Shown one piece after another: positions 7,031 through 13,601 of a stretch of DNA of 64,000 bases. Position numbers and translations under genes: made by a program. The DNA comes from Bacteroidaceae bacterium (GTDB taxonomy: Bacteria; Bacteroidota; Bacteroidia; Bacteroidales; Bacteroidaceae): contig JAFXZY010000076.1 of assembly GCA_017541025.1 (NCBI GenBank), positions 1-64,000 of the forward strand, given 5' to 3'. The notes under the pieces were generated by a model. It was not told the DNA's origin. It made no database searches and saw only the letters and a list, made by a program, of their open reading frames with translations. Position 1 is the stretch's first letter; each line of letters opens with the position of its first letter.

Positions 7031-7276
7031 ATGGAAAAGAAAACAGTTATGAGAACGGTCTTCGTTATGAACGAATACCATGTGAAGGTTAAGAAATGCT
7101 GCGCAAGCTGCCTGTTCAAGAGGATAGACTACAAGGGGAACCGCGTATGCACAAAGGACAGAAGACACAGGGTACCGGCAAATTACAGATGTCCGCAGTG
7201 GGAAATGAATAGCGTCTGCTATGCTGGTCGTAGCTGGGGTGTGGTAAAGAAACTTACGGAGGTGGTGATTGATTAA
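7031..7276 (+). CDS. Cys-rich small protein, probable zinc ribbon
   Basis: An 81-aa basic protein with KCCASCLFK and two later cysteines (RVCTKD, YRCPQW). This gives CxxC...C...C spacing that could bind one zinc ion. No other domain. Such small proteins are common in Bacteroidales mobile elements, and the neighbours agree. Function unknown. Confidence 0.6.
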   Translation: MEKKTVMRTVFVMNEYHVKVKKCCASCLFKRIDYKGNRVCTKDRRHRVPANYRCPQWEMNSVCYAGRSWGVVKKLTEVVID

Positions 7277-7338
7277 AATTGAGATAAAGGTTATAGGTTA
7301 TAGACTTTAGACCTTAGACCTTAGCCAAAGAACAAAAA

Positions 7339-7378
7339 CAAAAACCATTTAACATTTTAACGTTTTAACATTTTAACA
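7339..7378 (+). repeat. AT-rich 40-bp spacer repeat, copy 1
   Basis: Forty bases identical to 10184-10223, built of TTTAACATTTTAACGTTTTAAC units. A shorter variant precedes the start at 6672. The other copies sit directly before start codons. Confidence 0.8.
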
Positions 7379-7394
7379 ATAATCTGAGTCGGAG

Positions 7395-7475
7395 GAATGA
7401 GCGATTGGGAAATGTCGTCCGGACACCAATTGAGCTCAAACTAAAAACCATCGCTTTTCCAATGCTCATAAATTC
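7395..7475 (+). promoter_or_regulatory. Imperfect long hairpin upstream of the 7485 gene
   Basis: GAATGAGCGATTGGGAAA (7395-7412) is roughly complementary to TTTTCCAATGCTCATAAATTC (7455-7475). It covers most of the leader of the next gene and could be a translational control element. Low certainty. Confidence 0.25.
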
Positions 7476-7484
7476 GAATCGATT

Positions 7485-7859
7485 ATGGCTAAGAAAAATA
7501 CTTACAGCAAGAATGTAACCTATGAGGCATTGATTGACCTTAAGGTAAATAAGGATGGGCAGCACAAAATAGATATTCTGCCCTGCGAAGATGTATTAAT
7601 AGAGAGATTCCTTGGCGGCTTTAATGCTAAGGGTCAGCAGGATGGGAGCATATTCCTAAAGGAGAAGCCTAAGCGTAAGCGCCTCCGAAACACACCCGAT
7701 TTCAGAACACCCAGAATGTATATGTCGTTGGACTGCCAGGACGGTTATGACTATATAGGTTTCCGTCTGCCCAGCGACCAGCGGGAAGACCTTGCCCGAC
7801 TGCTGCTGAAAGATACCAATCTGGCAGTAAAGTATCTGAACGAAAGAATGTATAACTAA
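7485..7859 (+). CDS. Hypothetical element protein, 124 aa
   Basis: A soluble protein beginning MAKKNTYSKNVTYEALIDLKVN, with a basic stretch KEKPKRKRLRNTP near the middle. No family I can name. It ends 12 bases before the VirE/DUF3987 gene and is surely co-transcribed with it; small proteins at this position are usual in Bacteroidales VirE-type modules. It may bind DNA through its basic stretch (inference). Confidence 0.6.
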   Translation: MAKKNTYSKNVTYEALIDLKVNKDGQHKIDILPCEDVLIERFLGGFNAKGQQDGSIFLKEKPKRKRLRNTPDFRTPRMYMSLDCQDGYDYIGFRLPSDQREDLARLLLKDTNLAVKYLNERMYN

Positions 7860-7871
7860 ACCTGAACGACT

Positions 7872-10163
7872 ATGATGAATATAGCATTTAACACACAACA
7901 CACGGGATTCCGCGGGCACGACCATAAGGGCTACGCGGTGACAATGACCAAGGAACAGGTGGATAAGGTTCTGGCTGAGCCTTGGTTGAAGGAAATGGTA
8001 ACGGAAATCCGTAATGGCGATGAGAAAAAGAAGGACAAGCTGCCCTTTATCTGTCCACATTACAGCAAGTTCCAGAACAATCATCGTGCGCAAGCAGACA
8101 TCATCCCAGAGGCGTTTACCTACATGACTTGCGTGGATGTGGATGAAAAGGAACTGGTGGATAAAGCCATCAAAAATGCATTGGCGGTTAACCAAGATGA
8201 GTATTCCGACTGGCAGAATCAAGTCCTGCGCATGGAGTATTCTGCTCGTAAGAAGCTGCACATCTACATCCGTATTCCCAAGGGAATGACCATTGAGGAG
8301 GCACAGCAGGCTTTCTGTAAGGAAACGGATATCCCTTACGACGAGAGTTGTATTACACCAGAGCGCTTCATCTACGTTACAGGCATTGATGAGGAAATCT
8401 ACCGAAGTCCCCAATGGATGGAACCATTAAGCGAAGAGGAATTAGCAGAGCGCAAGGAAGCGTATTTGGAGAGAGGGATGGACCAAGATGGGAGAAGACT
8501 CGGCCCCCTCCCCGCTCCCCCTTTAGGGGAGTGCTGTAAAGCGGATGGAAGTCCTCAGGTAAGTGAAGCTACGCCTCGTACGCGTTACATCTTTAATGCT
8601 TGTATGAAGGAATGTGAGTTGAAGCCTAAGGTGCTCGTAGTGGAAGGAGCCCGACATGAAGCGGTAAAGAGCATTCTTAGCGTTGGAGCGGCTCAGTTGC
8701 TGAAGAAAGAAGAATTCAATGGGGCACTGAGTGAAATGATGCCTGATAATTGGAACGACAAGAACATTCAGGACTTGGTGAACGACTTCTACACAAAGTA
8801 CACAGACCCGCATCAGAAAATGACTCAGTTCCTACGTCGCGTCTTCGCTAAAAGCCAGGAAATCAGCCTCACCCCTGACCCCTCTCCCGTGGGCGAGGGG
8901 GAACAGATTCCCCCAGAGATGCCTAAGAAACTGCCTGCATTGATTAATCTGCTGGTGAGCCGTACGCCAGATATCTACAAGCCTGCTGTGGCGCATGCGG
9001 TGTTTCCTGCGCTGGCAACGCACCTGTGGCGAACGCGGTTCCGCTACATCGACAATAAGCTGCACGAGGCCACTTTGATGAACTGCCTGATGGCGGGAAC
9101 GGGAGCCGGTAAGGACTGTATATCGGAGCCTATAGACCACATCATGGCTGACATCCGCAAGAGTGATGCGGAGAACATGAAGCGGGAAAAGGAATGGAAG
9201 GACGAGATCAACGCGAAGGGTGCGAATAAGGATAAGAAGAAACGGCCTGAGGGTCTTGTCATTCAGGAGATTGACGCGGATATGACGAACCCGGCCTTCG
9301 TGATGCGTATGGCAGAAGCGGATGAACATTTCCTTTATGTAAAGCTGAACGAGATAGATCAGTTTGATGCACTGAAAGGCAACGGAAGCGGCGGTCAGCA
9401 GTTCCGTATCATGTGTCTGGCCTTCGACCCTAACAACCGCTACGGTCAGACTCGTATCGGCACACAAAGCGTAACGGAGCGTGTGTGTATCCGCTTCAAC
9501 TGGAATGCTACGACCACCATTCAGAAGGGACAGAAGTATTTTGCGCGAGTATTGACGGACGGTCCGTTGAGCCGTATCAATTTCTGTACCATTCCCGAGC
9601 GTGAGATTGGTAGCGAGATTCCCGTCTATGGTGATTACGATGAGAAGTTCGACGAGGAACTGAAGCCTTACATTGAACGTCTCTGCGCTGCCCGTGGTGA
9701 GATTGGTTGTCCGCAGGCTTTCAACTTGGCGAAGAAGCTGAACGAGGAATGTGCGGAATTCAGTCGCCTGAGTCAGAGCCGTACGTATGAGAACTTTACG
9801 TTCCGCGCCAATGTGATTGCCTATCTGAAAGCCTGTGTGCTCTTTGTGGCCAACGATTACAAGTGGGACGAGACGTGCGAGGATTTCATCCGCTGGAGTC
9901 TGAACTACGATCTGTGGTGCAAGATGCAGTTCTTTGGTGATGCCATAGAACAGGCCAACAACGCGGCTGAACGCACAGGAACACGCGGCCCAAGGAATCT
10001 GCTGGAGCTGTTACCTGATACCTTTACCATTGAAGATGCTAAGCGCGTTAGAAGGTTGCAAGGGCTTCCTATAAGTGGTGCCGCTCATATGATAGCTGCA
10101 TGGAAGAATAGGAGATATGTATCACAGATCACAGATCACAGTTTTCAAAAAAAGAAAAAGTGA
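7872..10163 (+). CDS. VirE N-terminal / DUF3987 primase-helicase-like protein
   Basis: A 763-aa protein of the Bacteroidales VirE family. The N-terminal ~220 residues match the BT4734/VirE-N primase-like domain (FICPHYSKFQNNHRAQADIIPEAF then CVDVDEK, probable metal-binding acidic residues). From about residue 360 comes a DUF3987-type ATPase with a P-loop-like GTGAGKD at 409-415. Two palindromic pieces are read in frame in the linker, encoding GPLPAPPLGEC (~8505-8535) and SLTPDPSPVGEG (8865-8901). The role is probably replication or mobilisation of an element; no integrase or relaxase is in the window. Confidence 0.8.
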   Translation: MMNIAFNTQHTGFRGHDHKGYAVTMTKEQVDKVLAEPWLKEMVTEIRNGDEKKKDKLPFICPHYSKFQNNHRAQADIIPEAFTYMTCVDVDEKELVDKAIKNALAVNQDEYSDWQNQVLRMEYSARKKLHIYIRIPKGMTIEEAQQAFCKETDIPYDESCITPERFIYVTGIDEEIYRSPQWMEPLSEEELAERKEAYLERGMDQDGRRLGPLPAPPLGECCKADGSPQVSEATPRTRYIFNACMKECELKPKVLVVEGARHEAVKSILSVGAAQLLKKEEFNGALSEMMPDNWNDKNIQDLVNDFYTKYTDPHQKMTQFLRRVFAKSQEISLTPDPSPVGEGEQIPPEMPKKLPALINLLVSRTPDIYKPAVAHAVFPALATHLWRTRFRYIDNKLHEATLMNCLMAGTGAGKDCISEPIDHIMADIRKSDAENMKREKEWKDEINAKGANKDKKKRPEGLVIQEIDADMTNPAFVMRMAEADEHFLYVKLNEIDQFDALKGNGSGGQQFRIMCLAFDPNNRYGQTRIGTQSVTERVCIRFNWNATTTIQKGQKYFARVLTDGPLSRINFCTIPEREIGSEIPVYGDYDEKFDEELKPYIERLCAARGEIGCPQAFNLAKKLNEECAEFSRLSQSRTYENFTFRANVIAYLKACVLFVANDYKWDETCEDFIRWSLNYDLWCKMQFFGDAIEQANNAAERTGTRGPRNLLELLPDTFTIEDAKRVRRLQGLPISGAAHMIAAWKNRRYVSQITDHSFQKKKK
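8515..8531 (+). repeat. REP-like GC-rich hairpin in frame within the DUF3987 gene
   Basis: CTCCCC, loop CTTTA, GGGGAG: a perfect 6-bp stem preceded by a C-rich tract. It is translated as PAPPLGE in the inter-domain linker. Confidence 0.55.
8865..8901 (+). repeat. REP-like palindromic piece in frame within the DUF3987 gene
   Basis: AGCCTCACCCCTGACCCCTC followed by TCCCGTGGGCGAGGGG, encoding SLTPDPSPVGEG. Same family as 161-198 and 20130-20167. Confidence 0.65.
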
Positions 10164-10183
10164 CTTCGTACAAAAACCGAAAA

Positions 10184-10223
10184 CAAAAACCATTTAACAT
10201 TTTAACGTTTTAACATTTTAACA
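10184..10223 (+). repeat. AT-rich 40-bp spacer repeat, copy 2
   Basis: Identical over 40 bases to 7339-7378. It ends eight bases before the start codon at 10231 and forms the whole leader of that gene. Confidence 0.8.
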
Positions 10224-10230
10224 TTATTAT

Positions 10231-10677
10231 ATGGAACCTCGTGGAATTAGGAATAACAATCCATTGAATATCCGCAAGAGTGCGGACAGATGGAAGGGAT
10301 TAAGATGTGTGCAGAAGGACAAGACCTTCTGCCAGTTTGAAACAATGGCGTATGGGTGGAGAGCAGCGTTTTTGCTGCTCCACACCTATATGAGCAAGTA
10401 TAAGCTTACTACCATACGCAAGATAATCTACCGTTGGGCGCCGCCAAACGAGAATAATACGGCGGCTTACACCAACCATGTGAGTTATCTGGCTGTCTTA
10501 GACCCGAACCAAGAGATTGAATTTGGCAACAAGTTCACTATGCTGCAAATAGGCAGAGCTATGTGCCAAGTGGAGAACGGCCTTCAGTACGACCCCATCA
10601 ACAAGAAGGAGTGGCTGGAAGCCTTAGATCAAGGGTACGAAATGGCGGCGAAGGAGGTTAAAAAGTTAAAACGTTAA
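10231..10677 (+). CDS. Phage virion P5 / lysozyme-like protein
   Basis: A 148-aa protein beginning with RGIRNNNPLNIRKSADRWKGL, the signature of the phage structural protein P5/muralytic family found in prophages. FxxxxYGWRAAFLLLHTYM and TTIRKIIYRWAPPNENNT follow in the family order. It probably acts on peptidoglycan. There is no signal peptide or holin next to it, so export is unclear. It supports a phage-derived origin of the 6.6-10.9 kb module. Confidence 0.8.
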   Translation: MEPRGIRNNNPLNIRKSADRWKGLRCVQKDKTFCQFETMAYGWRAAFLLLHTYMSKYKLTTIRKIIYRWAPPNENNTAAYTNHVSYLAVLDPNQEIEFGNKFTMLQIGRAMCQVENGLQYDPINKKEWLEALDQGYEMAAKEVKKLKR

Positions 10678-10697
10678 AAGGTTAAACAGTTAACGTT

Positions 10698-10934
10698 ATG
10701 GGATTGACCAAAGATGCGATGCGGTATTTCCGCAACATAGTGAAGTACGGCAGTAACTACACATGCGCCATTGACGCGTTTGAGTATGATGAGTACTTTG
10801 AGTTTTGTTTGTATATCTTCGACACTATGGACAAGAAAGTGTCACATTGGCAAGTGTTCAAAACAGAACACAGCACAATGGAGCAGGCTCTCGCCGCATA
10901 CGTGAGGATGGTGAATCAGTACTACCTTCTGTAA
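10698..10934 (+). CDS. Small hypothetical protein, 78 aa
   Basis: A soluble protein rich in aromatic residues (YFRNIVKYGSNY, YDEYFEFCLYIF). It follows the P5-like gene after a spacer of GTTAAAA-type repeats and is the last gene of the module before a hairpin region and terminator. No family recognised. Confidence 0.55.
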   Translation: MGLTKDAMRYFRNIVKYGSNYTCAIDAFEYDEYFEFCLYIFDTMDKKVSHWQVFKTEHSTMEQALAAYVRMVNQYYLL

Positions 10935-10969
10935 AAATGAAGGCTGCGATTGAGTGAGAGGAGAGATAA

Positions 10970-11016
10970 GCTTGCTTAGTCTATCCCGAGCGTGAGCAGG
11001 CTTGACCGCAGGTCAA
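10970..11016 (+). repeat. Double hairpin, repeat-like
   Basis: GCTTGCT (10970-10976) pairs with AGCAGGC (10995-11001) with one G-U pair. TTGACC (11002-11007) pairs perfectly with GGTCAA (11011-11016). Back-to-back GC-rich hairpins in a non-coding gap look like a dispersed palindromic repeat, though only one copy is here. Confidence 0.45.
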
Positions 11017-11040
11017 AGAATGAAAGAATGAAGAATTAAA

Positions 11041-11070
11041 GGGCGTTTGCGAAAGCATGCGCCCCTTTTT
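11041..11070 (+). terminator. Rho-independent terminator closing the element-like module
   Basis: GGGCGTTTGC (11041-11050), GAAA loop, GCATGCGCCC (11055-11064), then CTTTTT. One mismatch and one G-U pair in the stem. Confidence 0.85.
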
Positions 11071-11222
11071 AATTTGGTTTAAGTGGCTGTTGGCTTCTAT
11101 AACCGCTAACTAATAACCTATAACCGTTTTGGAACGCTAACCGTTTAATTCGTTGAACATTATTATTTTCATGAAGACATGAAAAAAAAGAGTTGAGAAT
11201 TCCTGGTTATAAAAAATAGATG

Positions 11223-11246
11223 TATATTTGCATCGAACATATGTTC
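11223..11246 (+). promoter_or_regulatory. -7 box with adjacent palindrome upstream of the broken GlsB gene
   Basis: TATATTTG (11223-11230) is a good -7 box. GAACATATGTTC (11235-11246) is a perfect 12-base palindrome at the expected start site, a plausible operator. Confidence 0.5.
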
Positions 11247-11267
11247 TAATTCAAAAAATTTACTGCT

Positions 11268-11500
11268 ATGGGATTTCTTTTATGGATTCTTTACGGTCTG
11301 GCTTCAGGTGCATGTGCTTCCTGGCTGCTGGGTTCAAGTCATGCATGGTACTGGAACATTATTATCGGTATCGTAGTAGTGTAGTCGGCGGGTTCGTAGC
11401 CGGTTTGTTTGGCATTAAGAGCGACAACTTCATTGGCTCCTTTATCATCTCAGTTGTTGGCGCAATCATTTGCCTGTTGCTCTACAACTATCTGGTATAG
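11268..11500 (+). pseudogene. GlsB/YeaQ/YmgE-type small membrane protein, frameshifted
   Basis: From ATG 11268 the frame reads MGFLLWILYGLASGACASWLL and onward to IIIGIVVV and stops at about 11384. The next frame carries the rest of the family, SVVGGFVAGLFGIKSDNFIGSF and the second membrane helix, to 11500. One missing base in the GTAGTAGT stretch (about 11373-11381; expected GTAGGTAGT) explains it, and restoring it gives 77 aa, the normal length. It is either a true pseudogene or a sequencing error. A reading from 11228 in the second frame starts inside the promoter and is not real. Confidence 0.75.
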
Positions 11501-11558
11501 GCTCCCTACGTGCTTGCCTCTACCGATTTTTATCGAGTGAAGGATACATTATAACAGA

Positions 11559-11596
11559 CAGGGAGCAGATGGGTGACCGTTGCTCCCTGTTTGTTT
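11559..11596 (+). terminator. Strong rho-independent terminator
   Basis: CAGGGAGCA (11559-11567) pairs perfectly with TGCTCCCTG (11581-11589), followed by TTTGTTTTTG. Confidence 0.9.
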
Positions 11597-11635
11597 TTGT
11601 AACTTAGCAAAAAAGAAAAAAGTTTTTATAAAGTA

Positions 11636-12139
11636 ATGGAAGAAATAACAATATATCGTACTGATTGCAATCGTATTTTAGGAGGCATACTCTGTTTGTT
11701 GTGTTGTGGTGTTTGTGTTTTTGCACTTTTTCATGGTAAAGCTGGCGAGTTAGGATGGTGGGTTTCATTGTTGCTTTGTGGTTTTGGCGGTGTGATTACG
11801 CTTGATACTGCAAGAAGGGAGTTTCGTAAACCGTATCTGGTCATCACAGAGAAGCGCCTCTTTATAAGTAGAATACCACAAAAAGACTGGATTATAAACT
11901 TTGCTGAAGTGGAACGCTTTGAGCGCGTTCCTTTTAGTGTTTTTAGTCCATTTACGAAGCAACTGGCCGTCTATTATAAAGTTGAAAAGAAAGTGTTCAG
12001 CCCCACCATTCGAGGACGTATAGCCAGTAAAATCTTTAGCGGCCCACATGAATACATACCTATAGATGGTGTTAAAATGAAAGCCCAGCAACTATGCGAT
12101 TTGCTAAACGAAAAGGTTGCGGAATCGTTAAAAAATTAA
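11636..12139 (+). CDS. PH-domain-like membrane protein, 167 aa
   Basis: Two hydrophobic segments near the N-terminus (about residues 13-32 and 40-57) are followed by a soluble domain with alternating strands (YLVITEKRLFISRIPQKDWIINFAEVERFE) and a C-terminal helix. This layout resembles the bacterial PH-domain / STM3941-like membrane proteins. The role is unknown, probably inner-membrane. Single gene between a terminator and the next promoter. Confidence 0.6.
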   Translation: MEEITIYRTDCNRILGGILCLLCCGVCVFALFHGKAGELGWWVSLLLCGFGGVITLDTARREFRKPYLVITEKRLFISRIPQKDWIINFAEVERFERVPFSVFSPFTKQLAVYYKVEKKVFSPTIRGRIASKIFSGPHEYIPIDGVKMKAQQLCDLLNEKVAESLKN

Positions 12140-12166
12140 AAAGAAAGGGATTCTTTATAAAAACTT

Positions 12167-12197
12167 TTTGTTATTCCTTAAATAAATCCTACCTTTG
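12167..12197 (+). promoter_or_regulatory. Perfect Bacteroidetes promoter
   Basis: TTTG (12167-12170), 19 bases, TACCTTTG (12190-12197). This places the true start of the next gene at 12231 and rules out an upstream TTG inside the box. Confidence 0.85.
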
Positions 12198-12230
12198 CCT
12201 TATGAACCAACAATTACAACACACAGGACA

Positions 12231-13112
12231 ATGAAAAAGTTTATTATTCTACTTTGTTCTTTAACACTCTCTGTTGTTTCTTTTGCAACAGGACAAGAAG
12301 GCGATGTGATTTATATCAATGGAGAGAAGTGGTTTCTTTTAGGAAAACCCATAGGTTCGAACTCGATACTAAGATGCGGTGTGGATTCCATTCTGCCTGA
12401 AAATCGAGATGAGGTAACTTCTAACTGGTCCGGTTATACTGCATACTGGAGTATATACAATAAACAGCTCTTTCTTGACAGCATATTGGTGGAATGTTAT
12501 AGCGAAGTAGCAAAGAAAGACTATACGGTACGGATTCCTACGGCCGATATGCAACGTGTTTTTAAAGATTATTATAAGAAGAAAAACATTTTGGCCTCAT
12601 GGGTGGATAACAACATCAGAGCAGCAAAGGGGCCTATAGTGTACTACGAGCATATGGGCTATGAAAGAAACCATGAATATGAGCAGATATTTACCATCAA
12701 GAAAGGTATGATAACCGACTGTAAGTCATATCATAATAGGGTGGCGGTTAATGGCTTTTCCTTTAAGAAGAGCTTGTATGACGAGAGCTCAGAGCCAATA
12801 GCCTTAGAATTCCCCCTTCATTTTGAAAACTATCCGGAATTGGCTGATGTGAAGATTGTTAAATTTTCTGTAGGAAAGCTTCAGCTGAATTCATTGGGGC
12901 AACTTCTTGACTGCAAAGTCAAGGCTACTATATCTCGGAAGGAAGGTGACGAGAGGAAGGTTATAGAAATAGATGGTTTGGCAAAGGAAATGAAAGAAAA
13001 GCTGATGGAAATCTTTCCCTGGAGAACTCTTTTCATCAACGGAGAATATGTTTCAGATATTAAGAATTCTTCATATTATATCCCTTATAATATAGAAAAA
13101 TTGAGGAAATAA
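12231..13112 (+). CDS. Secreted hypothetical protein, ~293 aa
   Basis: Begins MKKFIILLCSLTLSVVSFATG, a clear signal peptide with cleavage near residue 18-20. The mature part has mixed strands and helices (GDVIYINGEKWFLLGKPI, DYTVRIPTADMQRVFKDYY) and no motif I recognise. The C-terminal part (GKLQLNSLGQLLDCKVKATIS) recalls TonB-energised periplasmic proteins only loosely. Start chosen by signal peptide and promoter position. Probably periplasmic or outer-membrane associated. Confidence 0.65.
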   Translation: MKKFIILLCSLTLSVVSFATGQEGDVIYINGEKWFLLGKPIGSNSILRCGVDSILPENRDEVTSNWSGYTAYWSIYNKQLFLDSILVECYSEVAKKDYTVRIPTADMQRVFKDYYKKKNILASWVDNNIRAAKGPIVYYEHMGYERNHEYEQIFTIKKGMITDCKSYHNRVAVNGFSFKKSLYDESSEPIALEFPLHFENYPELADVKIVKFSVGKLQLNSLGQLLDCKVKATISRKEGDERKVIEIDGLAKEMKEKLMEIFPWRTLFINGEYVSDIKNSSYYIPYNIEKLRK

Positions 13113-13165
13113 TGGAAACGAAAGGCTGAGAAATTGCAAATAGAACACAGAAATTAGAGCAAAAT

Positions 13166-13196
13166 TTTGATTTATCGAACATCCTTTCTAATTTTG
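13166..13196 (+). promoter_or_regulatory. Promoter placing the start site at or next to the ATG
   Basis: TTTG (13166-13169), 19 bases, TAATTTTG (13189-13196). The start site should be near 13201-13203, which coincides with the ATG at 13202, so the mRNA may be leaderless. Confidence 0.7.
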
Positions 13197-13201
13197 CATC
13201 G

Positions 13202-13549
13202 ATGAATGTGAACAAAAGGAGATATATTGCATCATGGGTCTTGTTGACAGTCTTCCTGCCAGCATTGTTGCTTTCGTCTCTACATATTCATCATGTATCA
13301 GAAGATGAGACTTCCTGCACAGCCTGCGTTCAGCACCAGTGTCATGGTCATTTATCGCAACTTTCTGACTCTTTGCACCATTGTGTACTGTGCCAGTTCC
13401 TTACACTGTCATTTGTGGCAGGTGCTGTCGGTTCTGTGGTATTCTTATCTTTTGTATTTTCAAATCAGTTTGTAAAACCTCTCTGGGTTTATTTACCTGA
13501 GAGATACTGCTTTATTGTTACCAGAGGACCGCCAGCGTTTATCGTTTAA
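13202..13549 (+). CDS. Cys/His-rich membrane protein next to a TonB receptor
   Basis: A 115-aa protein with an N-terminal membrane segment (WVLLTVFLPALLLSSLHI) and a second hydrophobic segment near residue 65-85. Between them is a dense Cys/His loop (HIHHVSEDETSCTACVQHQCHGH and LHHCVLCQF). Similar small proteins (DUF2946-like) precede metal-related TonB receptors in Bacteroidetes. The loop could bind zinc, copper or heme (inference). It lies 52 bases before the receptor gene and shares its promoter. Confidence 0.7.
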   Translation: MNVNKRRYIASWVLLTVFLPALLLSSLHIHHVSEDETSCTACVQHQCHGHLSQLSDSLHHCVLCQFLTLSFVAGAVGSVVFLSFVFSNQFVKPLWVYLPERYCFIVTRGPPAFIV

Positions 13550-13601
13550 TCCTCAATCTTTAATTTTACTAATATAATTTAATATTTTAACAGGTAACAG
13601 A

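Noticed and set aside
11331..11342. tRNA T-loop-like GGTTCAAGTC
   Set aside because: It lies inside the GlsB-type coding sequence and has no surrounding cloverleaf.
11228..11500. 90-aa ORF read as an intact gene
   Set aside because: Its first half is the wrong frame of a GlsB-type protein and its start lies in the -7 box; it is better explained by a frameshift.
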